From positions 1-6,712 of the forward strand of contig CAKSWL010000118.1 in NCBI GenBank assembly GCA_934511335.1: DNA of 6,712 nucleotides, in the 5' to 3' direction. This document shows positions 1 to 5,147 of this stretch, in pieces; positions within the stretch are counted from its first letter, which is position 1, and every line of letters begins with the position of its first letter. The notes beneath the pieces are model-generated. The model was not told the DNA's origin. It saw only the letters and a list, made by a program, of their open reading frames with translations, and ran no database searches. This stretch comes from an uncultured Cloacibacillus sp. (lineage in GTDB: Bacteria; Synergistota; Synergistia; Synergistales; Synergistaceae). The position numbers and the translations under genes are program-made.

Positions 1-842
1 TCGCCCAGCTGGCCAATATCATAACGATAAAATGGCTCGACAGGCAGGAGCAGGAAAATGATTCGCTGCTCTCATTATTGGAGATGATCATGAATAGTCC
101 GGAAAAAGACCAAGAACATATAATTCAGTTTTTGGTTAAAAGATCCATAGATATCAGCTCTGGTGTAAGAGCCGTCCAACTAAAGTATAGTAAATCGAAG
201 AAAGGCAAAGCTAACAATTTTTCTGTAGTCCAACGATTTTTGGTCGACTTGATGGCTCTCAAACCAAACCTTCTGTATATATGGGATAAGGCCGCCGATG
301 CGTTTACTCTTCTGATAGACGGGCAAGTCGGTGAAAAGGAGGGAGAGGGCTTAGCGTACGGGTTTTTATATAACGTGGCGAAAATTTCGGAGAACTATGA
401 AGAGATTTCCATATCAATCGGTCCCGTCGTGACGAAGGTCTCCGATATTAGCGTCAGTATTAAGATGGCGATAAATTCTTTTTTATTTAGAAATAGTAAA
501 ATCCCCAAAATCAGGTATTACAAAGATAATTTGATGCAATTTGCACTGCTTGGGGGTGCCGGCTCGCGGGAGAGTGACTTCTTTCTGGAAGAGGTCATTA
601 TGCCTTTGACGGAGCATGATCGCCGCTACAACGACTGCATAATGCGGACGCTTTCTTCTGTCGTTGAAAATGTCAGTTTGGAGCAGGCGGCGCAAGAACA
701 GAACGTTCACGTCAATTCGGTACGCTACAGGCTACAGAAAATCAAGAACATCTGCGGACTTGATTTTTTCAGTCAAGCGGAGAGATATGTGATAATAACG
801 GCATACACGATCTATAAAAACAGGGATAAATATCGTTATTGA
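1..842 (+). CDS. PucR/CdaR-family transcriptional regulator, C-terminal part (5' end outside window)
   Basis: The reading frame is open from the first complete codon (position 3) to a TGA at 840-842, giving 279 visible residues, so the gene begins before the window. A TTG at 78 is only an internal codon: no Shine-Dalgarno precedes it and the in-frame sequence upstream looks like normal protein. The C-terminus carries the PucR-type helix-turn-helix (HTH_30), visible residues about 221-261, with the typical pattern NVSLEQAAQEQNVHVNSVRY followed by RLQKIKNICGLDF. Before it lies a region resembling the degenerate GGDEF-like domain of CdaR/PucR proteins, including a SISIGPVVTKVSD stretch. The family activates catabolic genes (purine, sugar diacid, amino acid) in response to a metabolite sensed by the N-terminal part, which is missing here. 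Codon use is more AT-rich than in gdhA or metYX, which may indicate a different origin. It converges on gdhA; a regulatory link is possible but not shown. Confidence 0.8.
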   Translation, partial: AQLANIITIKWLDRQEQENDSLLSLLEMIMNSPEKDQEHIIQFLVKRSIDISSGVRAVQLKYSKSKKGKANNFSVVQRFLVDLMALKPNLLYIWDKAADAFTLLIDGQVGEKEGEGLAYGFLYNVAKISENYEEISISIGPVVTKVSDISVSIKMAINSFLFRNSKIPKIRYYKDNLMQFALLGGAGSRESDFFLEEVIMPLTEHDRRYNDCIMRTLSSVVENVSLEQAAQEQNVHVNSVRYRLQKIKNICGLDFFSQAERYVIITAYTIYKNRDKYRY

Positions 843-864
843 CAGGAAGAATATAGACTATAAA

Positions 865-892
865 AAGGGGGCGGGCCTTCGCCCGTCCCCTT
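865..892 (-). terminator. Intrinsic terminator of gdhA, possibly bidirectional
   Basis: A 12-bp stem (865-876 with 881-892, one G-T wobble) closes a 4-nt CTTC loop. On the minus strand the stem runs into T residues (complement of 862-866), placing a canonical terminator 30 nt after the gdhA stop. On the plus strand it follows the regulator stop by 22 nt but lacks a good T-tract, so termination in that direction would be weaker. Confidence 0.8.
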
Positions 893-921
893 AAACTGCC
901 TCCTATCGGAGCCGTCCTCTA

Positions 922-2199
922 TTAGAGGAAGAAGCCCTTGATTTTGAGCCCGTCGGCAACGCGTTTGATGGCGACGAGGAAGGCCGCGCGGCGCATCTTT
1001 ACGTTATGCTCCTGCGCATAGTCCCAAACTCTCTTGAAGTTGTCCTTCATGATCGGGACGAGGCGATTGTTGTACTCCTCCTCGGTCCAGAAGAATCCGG
1101 CGAGGTCCTGTACCCACTCAAAGTATGAGCCGATGACGCCGCCGCTGTTGGCGAGGAAGTCGGGTACGACGATGATGCCGCGCTCGTCAAGGATCTTGTC
1201 GCCTTCGGGACGCGTCGGTCCGTTGGCGCCTTCGACGATATATTTGCACTTGAGTTTGCCGGCGTTCTTTTCGCTGATTACGCCTTCAAGGGCGCAGGGT
1301 GAGAGAACGAGGCAGTCCTGCTCGAGGATATCTTCGCCGCTCATCTTTACGAGGCCGGGTTCCGTATATCCGTCGAGGATGCGCTTCGGATGCTTCTCGA
1401 CATGGGCCTTCGCGGCTTTGATGTCGATTCCGTCGGGATTGTAGTAGCCGCCGGTGATGTCGCTGATACCGACGATCTTCGCGCCGGCCTCCTGGAGGAA
1501 GAGGGCGTTGTAGGTGCCGACGTTGCCGAAGCCCTGTACGATGACGGTGGCATCCTTCGGGTCGATGTTCTGGGTCTTGAGAAGCTCAAGCACGCAGGTG
1601 GCGACGCCGAGTCCGGTAGCCGCCGTGCGGCCTTTTGAACCCCAGTAGGCGATCGGTTTGCCTGTTACGACGCCGGGCTCGAGGTGGCCGCGGAGCTTGG
1701 AGACGGTGTCCATGATCCAGACCATTTCGGGGCCGCCGGTGTTGACGTCGGGAGCGGGAACGTCGGTCCAGTCGCCGATGAAGGGAGCGATGCGGGCTGC
1801 GAAGGTGCGGGTCATCATTTCGCGCTCGCGCGGTGAGAGCTCGAAGGGATCCACGGAGATCCCGCCCTTGCCGCCGCCGTAAGGAATACCGGCGAGCGAG
1901 CATTTCCAGGTCATAAGGCTGGCAAGCGCTTCACACTCTTCGAGGTTGACGTCGGGGTGGAAGCGAAGTCCGCCCTTGGCGGGTCCGCAGACTGTCGAAT
2001 GCTGTACGCGGTAACCGTTAAATACTCTTACTGAGCCGTCGTCCATCTGGACGGGGACGGAGACGCAGATTGCGCGCTCCGGGCGGCTTAAAACTTCGAC
2101 GAGACCTTCTTCAAGTCCCATCTCTTCTGCTGCGTCATAGAAATTATTCAACGCTGTGTCAAGAAGTACGTTGGTGGAAGTGCGTTTCTGTACGGCCAT
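922..2199 (-). CDS. gdhA: Glutamate dehydrogenase (Glu/Leu/Phe/Val dehydrogenase family)
   Basis: This 425-residue protein, full length for the hexameric family, reversibly deaminates L-glutamate to 2-oxoglutarate and ammonium in the cytoplasm. The active-site signature IPYGGGKGGISVDP holds the catalytic lysine K111. K75 (GPAKGG), K99 (TWK) and D151 (PAPDVNTGG) fit the spacing of the substrate-binding and catalytic residues of clostridial GDH (K89, K113, K125, D165) with a constant offset of 14. The Rossmann glycine motif GFGNVG is at 223-228, and the second strand ends in GISD (244-247), as in RocG/GudB-type enzymes; this suggests NAD use, though specificity is uncertain. VEGANGPT (322-329) is also typical. 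The ATG at 2199 is supported by AAGGGGG (2208-2214) 8 nt upstream. It has its own promoter and terminator, so it is probably monocistronic. A leucine dehydrogenase is less likely given length and motifs. Confidence 0.95.
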   Translation of the reverse strand: MAVQKRTSTNVLLDTALNNFYDAAEEMGLEEGLVEVLSRPERAICVSVPVQMDDGSVRVFNGYRVQHSTVCGPAKGGLRFHPDVNLEECEALASLMTWKCSLAGIPYGGGKGGISVDPFELSPREREMMTRTFAARIAPFIGDWTDVPAPDVNTGGPEMVWIMDTVSKLRGHLEPGVVTGKPIAYWGSKGRTAATGLGVATCVLELLKTQNIDPKDATVIVQGFGNVGTYNALFLQEAGAKIVGISDITGGYYNPDGIDIKAAKAHVEKHPKRILDGYTEPGLVKMSGEDILEQDCLVLSPCALEGVISEKNAGKLKCKYIVEGANGPTRPEGDKILDERGIIVVPDFLANSGGVIGSYFEWVQDLAGFFWTEEEYNNRLVPIMKDNFKRVWDYAQEHNVKMRRAAFLVAIKRVADGLKIKGFFL

Positions 2200-2207
2200 A
2201 CAAAAAA

Positions 2208-2214
2208 CCCCCTT
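2208..2214 (-). promoter_or_regulatory. gdhA ribosome-binding site
   Basis: The minus strand reads AAGGGGG here, 8 nt before the ATG at 2199-2197. A GC-rich 6-bp hairpin (2223-2228 with 2233-2238, loop CTGC) sits just upstream. Its CGCCCC-side strand could also pair with the Gs of this site, so a translational switch is conceivable but speculative. Confidence 0.75.
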
Positions 2215-2288
2215 AGTATATTCGCCCCCTGCGGGGCGGTAACTTTAAAATCGTATCCTTTGCGGGACGAATTTTAATGTACATGACT

Positions 2289-2317
2289 ATTGTATTCCTG
2301 ATTAGTTTTTCCGTAAA
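2289..2317 (-). promoter_or_regulatory. Predicted gdhA promoter
   Basis: On the minus strand a TTTACG -35 (2317-2312) and a TACAAT -10 (2294-2289) are separated by exactly 17 nt, 4/6 and 5/6 matches to the sigma-70 consensus. Transcription would start near 2282, giving a leader of roughly 80 nt. It lies in AT-rich DNA upstream of gdhA. Confidence 0.55.
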
Positions 2318-2418
2318 GAGGCTCGAAATAAGGTTATATTTGTGAATTCCAGAAAATAGTATAGAATTCATATAATTCTTCTCTTAAGCTTCTTTTAAGC
2401 TTAGAAAAAAAGAAACTA

Positions 2419-2446
2419 TTTAGCTTTATGCACAAAAAAAGCTAAA
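2419..2446 (-). terminator. Possible terminator of the DUF554 gene
   Basis: A 9-bp AT-rich stem (TTTAGCTTT at 2419-2427 with AAAGCTAAA at 2438-2446) has a 10-nt loop and overlaps the TAG stop (2444-2442). On the minus strand it is followed after a few bases by a T-rich stretch including seven Ts (complement of 2405-2411). The low-GC stem makes this weak. A second AT-rich hairpin (2385-2391 with 2397-2403) lies just beyond and has no T-tract on this strand. Confidence 0.4.
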
Positions 2447-3143
2447 AAAACAACCTCATAAGTATGACGGCGACTATAAGTCCGGGAAGCATGTTCATTA
2501 CCCGTATTTTCATGAAACCAAGCAGGTTGACGCCGATACCCATAAGCATGAGGCCGCCCGTCGCGCTCATCTCCGTGACGGCCGCCTCCGACATGAAGGG
2601 CTGTATCCAGCCGGCGGCGAGGGTCAACGTACCCTGGTAGAGGAATACGGGGACGGCGGAAAAAACCACGCCGAAACCGAGCGAGGCCGCCATCGCCACA
2701 GAGGTAAGGCCGTCTATCAGTCCTTTGGCGATAAGCAGCGAGGGGTATCCGCCGAGTCCCTCTTCAAAGGCGCCGAGCACGGCCATCGAGCCGGTGCAGT
2801 AGATGAGGCTTGTCGTTATGAACCCCGCGGAAAATCCCTTCGCGCCGCCGCCGATGCTCTCCTCAAGTTTCATGCTGGCTTTTTCCAGCGCCCCTTCAAG
2901 GTTCATCAGTTCGCCCAGGAGCGAGCCCACGGCGATACTGGCGATGACCGCCAGCGGCTGCTGTGTCTTTATCGCCATGCCGACGCCGAGCGTTATCACG
3001 AAGAGCGCCATCCCCTGAACGGGCAGCTCCATTATCTTTGCCGGGATTTTTTTGCGGAGAAGAAGTCCCGCGAGGGCCCCGCATACGATAAAAACAGCGT
3101 TGGCGATGCTTCCGAAAAGTGGTATGGAGCTAAATAATTCCAA
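2442..3143 (-). CDS. DUF554 family integral membrane protein
   Basis: The 233-residue protein is mostly hydrophobic, with about six to seven membrane segments. These include an N-terminal one around IANAVFIVCGALAGLLL, one around MALFVITLGVGMAI, one around PLAVIASIAVGSLLGE, and others through to the C-terminal LPGLIVAVILMRLFF. The stretch CTGSMAVLGAFEEGLGG followed by AKGLIDG is typical of DUF554 (YdfK/YqgA-type) proteins; their function is unsettled, although transport has been suggested. The frame has an ATG at 3182, but nothing like a Shine-Dalgarno precedes it and a TATAAT-like -10 lies inside those first codons. A TTG at 3143 has GGGGGA (3155-3150) 6 nt upstream and yields the usual N-terminus of the family, so it is preferred. 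The product should sit in the cytoplasmic membrane. The gene lies upstream of gdhA on the same strand, separated by about 240 nt with separate signals, so co-transcription is not obvious. Confidence 0.85.
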   Translation of the reverse strand: MELFSSIPLFGSIANAVFIVCGALAGLLLRKKIPAKIMELPVQGMALFVITLGVGMAIKTQQPLAVIASIAVGSLLGELMNLEGALEKASMKLEESIGGGAKGFSAGFITTSLIYCTGSMAVLGAFEEGLGGYPSLLIAKGLIDGLTSVAMAASLGFGVVFSAVPVFLYQGTLTLAAGWIQPFMSEAAVTEMSATGGLMLMGIGVNLLGFMKIRVMNMLPGLIVAVILMRLFF

Positions 3144-3149
3144 AATAAA

Positions 3150-3155
3150 TCCCCC
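3150..3155 (-). promoter_or_regulatory. Ribosome-binding site deciding the TTG start of the DUF554 gene
   Basis: The minus strand reads GGGGGA, 6 nt before the TTG at 3143-3141. It resembles the G-rich sites of gdhA and metY in this window. The in-frame ATG at 3182-3180 has no such site. Confidence 0.65.
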
Positions 3156-3170
3156 GCTTTCATCCTTGCT

Positions 3171-3178
3171 ATTATATA
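3171..3178 (-). promoter_or_regulatory. Candidate -10 region for the DUF554 gene
   Basis: On the minus strand TGCTATATAAT contains TATAAT (3176-3171) and, in a shifted register, an extended -10 of the form TGnTATATA. No good -35 lies 16-18 nt upstream; that position falls in the arm of the 3194-3232 hairpin. Transcription would start near 3164, leaving a leader of about 20 nt before the TTG start. Confidence 0.4.
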
Positions 3179-3193
3179 GCATAAGGGCTGGTG

Positions 3194-3232
3194 CACGCCG
3201 GAGCTTTCTAAAATTTGGAAAGCTCCGGCGTG
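3194..3232. repeat. Perfect inverted repeat (15-bp arms, 9-nt spacer)
   Basis: The arms CACGCCGGAGCTTTC (3194-3208) and GAAAGCTCCGGCGTG (3218-3232) match perfectly. Three further inner pairs (one wobble) are possible, leaving an AAT triloop. Neither strand has a clear T-tract after it, so it is not a standard intrinsic terminator. It lies just upstream of the DUF554 -10 and could be a factor-dependent terminator, an operator, or a relic associated with the possible gene remnant that follows. Confidence 0.8.
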
Positions 3233-3239
3233 GTTGTTA

Positions 3240-3482
3240 GTGTTGACCGACATCTCGCCGGCAAAGTTCTTCTGCGTCTGATCCGCTGTCGAAGACACCC
3301 GCCGCGGCGGTCCGCCCTCATCTATTTTCGCTGCGGCCCATACGCGTTTGCGCGACGCTTTGAAGCTGTCCATTCAGCGCCCGGTACATCTGATAGACGA
3401 ACCCGCCGATTCGCAAGAAATCATAGATTTCAGCTCTATGTCCGTAATCAGCGGGAGGTACGTTGGTTATTATTCCGGCTGA
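3240..3482 (+). pseudogene. Possible gene remnant, interrupted by an in-frame TGA
   Basis: One plus-strand frame reads like protein across about 80 codons. It opens with GTG-TTG at 3240-3245, has a TGA at 3279-3281, then runs 66 codons to a TGA at 3480-3482. The part after the first stop has mixed composition and ends in VISGRYVGYYSG, with many GC-ending codons like the neighbouring genes. I recognise no family. There is no Shine-Dalgarno before 3240 and no start codon with one after 3281, so it is unlikely to be expressed as it stands. Frames overlapping it on both strands are also open, which weakens the case. It may be the 3' end of a lost gene or just GC-rich spacer. A 7-bp inverted repeat (3478-3484 with 3492-3498) overlaps the final stop. 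Confidence 0.3.
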
Positions 3483-3498
3483 TTTTCGATTAATCAGC
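3478..3498. repeat. Short inverted repeat at the end of the possible remnant
   Basis: GCTGATT (3478-3484) and AATCAGC (3492-3498) are perfect 7-bp arms around a 7-nt loop. No T-run follows on the plus strand, so it is only a weak terminator candidate. Confidence 0.4.
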
Positions 3499-3583
3499 GT
3501 CTTCCTAATATAAAAAAATGAAAATGCGCGGAGGGTAAAATAATGATAAACGTCGGCGGTTAAGGCCGGTTTGTATCGTTGGA

Positions 3584-3604
3584 TGTAGGTATGGTAAACC
3601 TACA
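3584..3604. repeat. Inverted repeat upstream of the metYX promoter
   Basis: TGTAGGT (3584-3590) and ACCTACA (3598-3604) are perfect 7-bp arms around a 7-nt spacer. The repeat lies roughly 70-90 bp upstream of the predicted metYX start and is followed by very AT-rich DNA. It could be an operator or a weak upstream terminator; the sequence does not decide. Confidence 0.45.
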
Positions 3605-3605
3605 C

Positions 3606-3664
3606 AATTTAAATTTTGTTAATTTTATTGCTCCTTGACAAAGTATTGCGTGCGCCGTTAGAAT
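3606..3664 (+). promoter_or_regulatory. metYX promoter with AT-rich upstream element
   Basis: A perfect TTGACA -35 (3635-3640) and a TAGAAT -10 (3659-3664, 5/6) are separated by 18 nt. The 25 bp before the -35 are almost pure A/T with T- and A-tracts, resembling an UP element. Transcription should start near 3671, just before the Met/Cys leader ORF. Confidence 0.8.
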
Positions 3665-3682
3665 GTTCGAAATTCTATTTTT

Positions 3683-3690
3683 GGGGAGGG
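3683..3690 (+). promoter_or_regulatory. Leader-peptide ribosome-binding site
   Basis: GGGGAGGG contains a full GGAGG core (3685-3689), 7 nt before the ATG at 3697. It is a strong site for so short an ORF, and its last bases overlap segment 1 of the attenuator. Confidence 0.85.
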
Positions 3691-3696
3691 CTTTGC

Positions 3697-3768
3697 ATGA
3701 GAAATTTTTCGTATGTGCAGATGTGCATGATGATGTGCGATAACAGCAGAGCCTTTCTGAGACAGTAG
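3697..3768 (+). CDS. Methionine/cysteine-rich leader peptide (23 aa) controlling metYX
   Basis: An ATG at 3697 with an excellent Shine-Dalgarno opens a 23-codon frame ending in TAG at 3766-3768. Residues 9-14 read MCMMMC, encoded at 3721-3738; five of the 23 residues are Met and two are Cys, both rare amino acids in ordinary proteins. The peptide begins MRNFSYVQ and ends DNSRAFLRQ. Its role is presumably regulatory: translation speed over the Met/Cys codons reports the supply of charged tRNAs. The last codons are constrained by carrying segment 2 of the attenuator (3745-3753). A ribosome waiting at any of the codons 3721-3733 should leave segment 2 uncovered, assuming a usual footprint of about 15 nt beyond the P-site, whereas one at the stop codon would cover it. 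It lies between a strong promoter and an intrinsic terminator, about 80 nt upstream of metY. The encoded peptide itself probably has no function. Confidence 0.85.
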   Translation: MRNFSYVQMCMMMCDNSRAFLRQ

Positions 3769-3796
3769 ACGAAAAAATTTCGTAATCTGTTCAGCC

Positions 3797-3826
3797 GGCT
3801 CTGCTTTTTATAAGCAGAGCCTTTTT
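3797..3826 (+). terminator. Attenuator terminator upstream of metY
   Basis: A perfect 10-bp stem (3797-3806 with 3812-3821) closes a 5-nt TTTAT loop and is followed by TTTTTATTATT. It ends 23 nt before the metY ATG, inside the transcription unit, so metYX can be expressed from the upstream promoter only if it is prevented from forming. Its 5' arm is also the 3' partner of the antiterminator. Confidence 0.9.
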
Positions 3827-3849
3827 ATTATTGTGAGGGGGATGTTTTG

Positions 3850-5145
3850 ATGGAAGAGAATAAAAAGCGCGGCTTTATGACGAAGGCGCTCCACTCGGGC
3901 TGGAGCTGTGATTCGGCGACGGGGGCGGCGGGGTTGCCGATCTATGCCTCTTCGGCCTTCCAGTTCCGCGACAGCGCGCACGCCGCGGGGCTCTTCAACC
4001 TCGAAGAGAGCGGTTTTATTTACTCGCGGCTCGCAAACCCGACGGTGCAGGCCTTTGAGACGGGGCTCAACGCGCTTGAGGGCGGCGTGGGAACGCTTGC
4101 CACCGCGTCGGGACAGGCGGCCTTAGCCCATCTGATCACGGCGCTCTGTTCCTCCGGCACGAACCTCGTCGTCTCGCGCAAGGTTTACGGCGGTACGCTG
4201 ACGCTGCTGCAAAATATTTTTTCACGTTTCGGCGTGGAGACGATCCTCGTCGACAGCGACCATCCCTGCCAGGTGGAGCAGGCCATAAACGACGAAACGC
4301 GCGGTATCATCACCGAGGTCATCGGCAACCCGATGATGAACGTCGCGCCGCTGGAGGCGCTCTCGCGCATCGCGCGCCGCCAGGGGGTGCCCCTCATCAT
4401 CGACAACACCTTCGCGACTCCCGCCCTCTGCCGCCCGATCGAATGGGGCGCGCACGTCGTCGTCCATTCGACGACGAAATACATTTCCGGCAACGGCAAT
4501 CTCATCGGCGGCGCGGTGACGGACGGCGGCAACTTTGACTGGGCGGCCTATCCCGATAAATTCCCTGAGCTGGCGAAGCCGGACAAGGCCTATCACGGCA
4601 TCGTCTTCACGGAGCGTTTTGGCAGGGCGGCGCTCGCCGCAAAGCTCCACGCCGCAATCCTGCGGGACCTCGGCGGCTGCCCCTCGGCCTTTGACGCCTA
4701 TCTGCTACATCTTTCTCTCGGCACGCTCGGTCTGCGCATGGAGCGTCACAGCGCTAACGGCCTTTCCGTCGCGCGCTTTCTGGAGGCGCATCCGATGGTG
4801 GAATGGGTCCGCTACCCGGGGCTTGCGAGCCATCCGCAGAACGACATGGCGAAGGTTTACCTCAAAGACGGCTGCGGCGGCATGATCGCCTTTGGTGTAA
4901 AAGGCGGCGTGGAGGCTGGGCGCAAGCTCGTCGACAGCCTTGAACTCATCGGACACATGGCGAACCTCGGAGAGTCGCGTACGCTGATCATTCACCCCGC
5001 GAGCACGACGCACAGCCAGCTGACGACGGCGCAGCGCGCGGCGGCGGGACTTTCCGACGGTCTGCTGCGCCTTTCAGTGGGCATCGAAAATGTGGAAGAC
5101 ATCACGGCGGATCTTGAAAAGGGCCTCGCGGCGGCAGGAAAATAA
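3850..5145 (+). CDS. metY: O-acetylhomoserine sulfhydrylase (PLP-dependent, Cys/Met metabolism family)
   Basis: This 431-residue cytoplasmic enzyme would convert O-acetyl-L-homoserine and sulfide to homocysteine and acetate, the direct sulfhydrylation step of methionine synthesis. Family landmarks, numbered from the ATG: the YSRLANPT substrate/phosphate motif (Y58, R60), the TASGQAA turn that binds PLP phosphate (S87), D185 in DNTFATP contacting the pyridine nitrogen, the Schiff-base lysine K210 in HSTTKYISGNG, and R407 in RLSVGIE for the substrate carboxylate. Length and the GNGNLIGG stretch fit MetY better than cystathionine gamma-synthase or beta-lyase, which are usually shorter. GAGGGGG (3835-3841) lies 8 nt before the ATG at 3850; a TTG at 3847, one codon upstream, is a less likely start. 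The next gene, metX, follows after 2 nt and makes its substrate. Expression appears to be set by the attenuator immediately upstream. Confidence 0.93.
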   Translation: MEENKKRGFMTKALHSGWSCDSATGAAGLPIYASSAFQFRDSAHAAGLFNLEESGFIYSRLANPTVQAFETGLNALEGGVGTLATASGQAALAHLITALCSSGTNLVVSRKVYGGTLTLLQNIFSRFGVETILVDSDHPCQVEQAINDETRGIITEVIGNPMMNVAPLEALSRIARRQGVPLIIDNTFATPALCRPIEWGAHVVVHSTTKYISGNGNLIGGAVTDGGNFDWAAYPDKFPELAKPDKAYHGIVFTERFGRAALAAKLHAAILRDLGGCPSAFDAYLLHLSLGTLGLRMERHSANGLSVARFLEAHPMVEWVRYPGLASHPQNDMAKVYLKDGCGGMIAFGVKGGVEAGRKLVDSLELIGHMANLGESRTLIIHPASTTHSQLTTAQRAAAGLSDGLLRLSVGIENVEDITADLEKGLAAAGK

Positions 5146-5147
5146 CG

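Larger units (their letters stand above)
3671..3826 (+). promoter_or_regulatory. Met/Cys-codon transcription attenuator of metYX (leader RNA)
   Basis: The leader has four interacting segments. Segment 2 (AGCAGAGCC, 3745-3753) is repeated exactly, with three following Ts, at 3813-3824, the 3' arm of the terminator (segment 4). Segment 3 (GGCTCTGCT, 3797-3805) can pair with either. The 2:3 antiterminator is lengthened by CTG/CAG and GACAG/CTGTT pairings (3757-3765 with 3787-3794, one bulged A) and by an apical hairpin (3769-3774 with 3778-3783). Segment 1 (GGCTTTGC, 3689-3696), beside the leader start codon, can pair with 3746-3753 (8 bp, one wobble), which would free segment 3 for the terminator. 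Inferred logic: a ribosome stalled at the Met/Cys codons leaves segment 2 free and metYX is read; a ribosome reaching the leader stop covers segment 2 and transcription ends; with no translation, 1:2 pairing also favours termination. No SAM-riboswitch or T-box motif is seen. Confidence 0.85.

Noticed and set aside
78..842. TTG at 78 as the start of the regulator gene
   Set aside because: The frame is open to the left edge with protein-like sequence and no Shine-Dalgarno precedes 78; the gene is truncated by the window.
1034..1903. ORFs in other frames across gdhA
   Set aside because: Low-complexity Arg/Ser-rich frames overlapping a clear glutamate dehydrogenase.
3032..3373. 113-codon - strand ORF overlapping the DUF554 start
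   Set aside because: It overlaps the well-supported DUF554 gene and its hairpin, has no ribosome-binding site, and shows no recognisable family.
3215..3493. 92-codon + strand ORF in the intergenic region
   Set aside because: Arg-rich composition, a start inside the hairpin loop, and overlap with a more protein-like frame suggest it is spurious.
3671..3826. SAM riboswitch or T-box in the metYX leader
   Set aside because: No SAM-I core and no T-box TGGNACCGCG-like sequence is visible. The leader is instead explained by a translated ORF and trp-like alternative hairpins.
3847..3849. TTG 3847 as the metY start
   Set aside because: The ATG at 3850 is the next codon and has better spacing (8 nt) from the GAGGGGG site.
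4185..5013. Several antisense and shifted ORFs inside metY
   Set aside because: They are shadows of the metY codon pattern; no domain or ribosome-binding site is seen.
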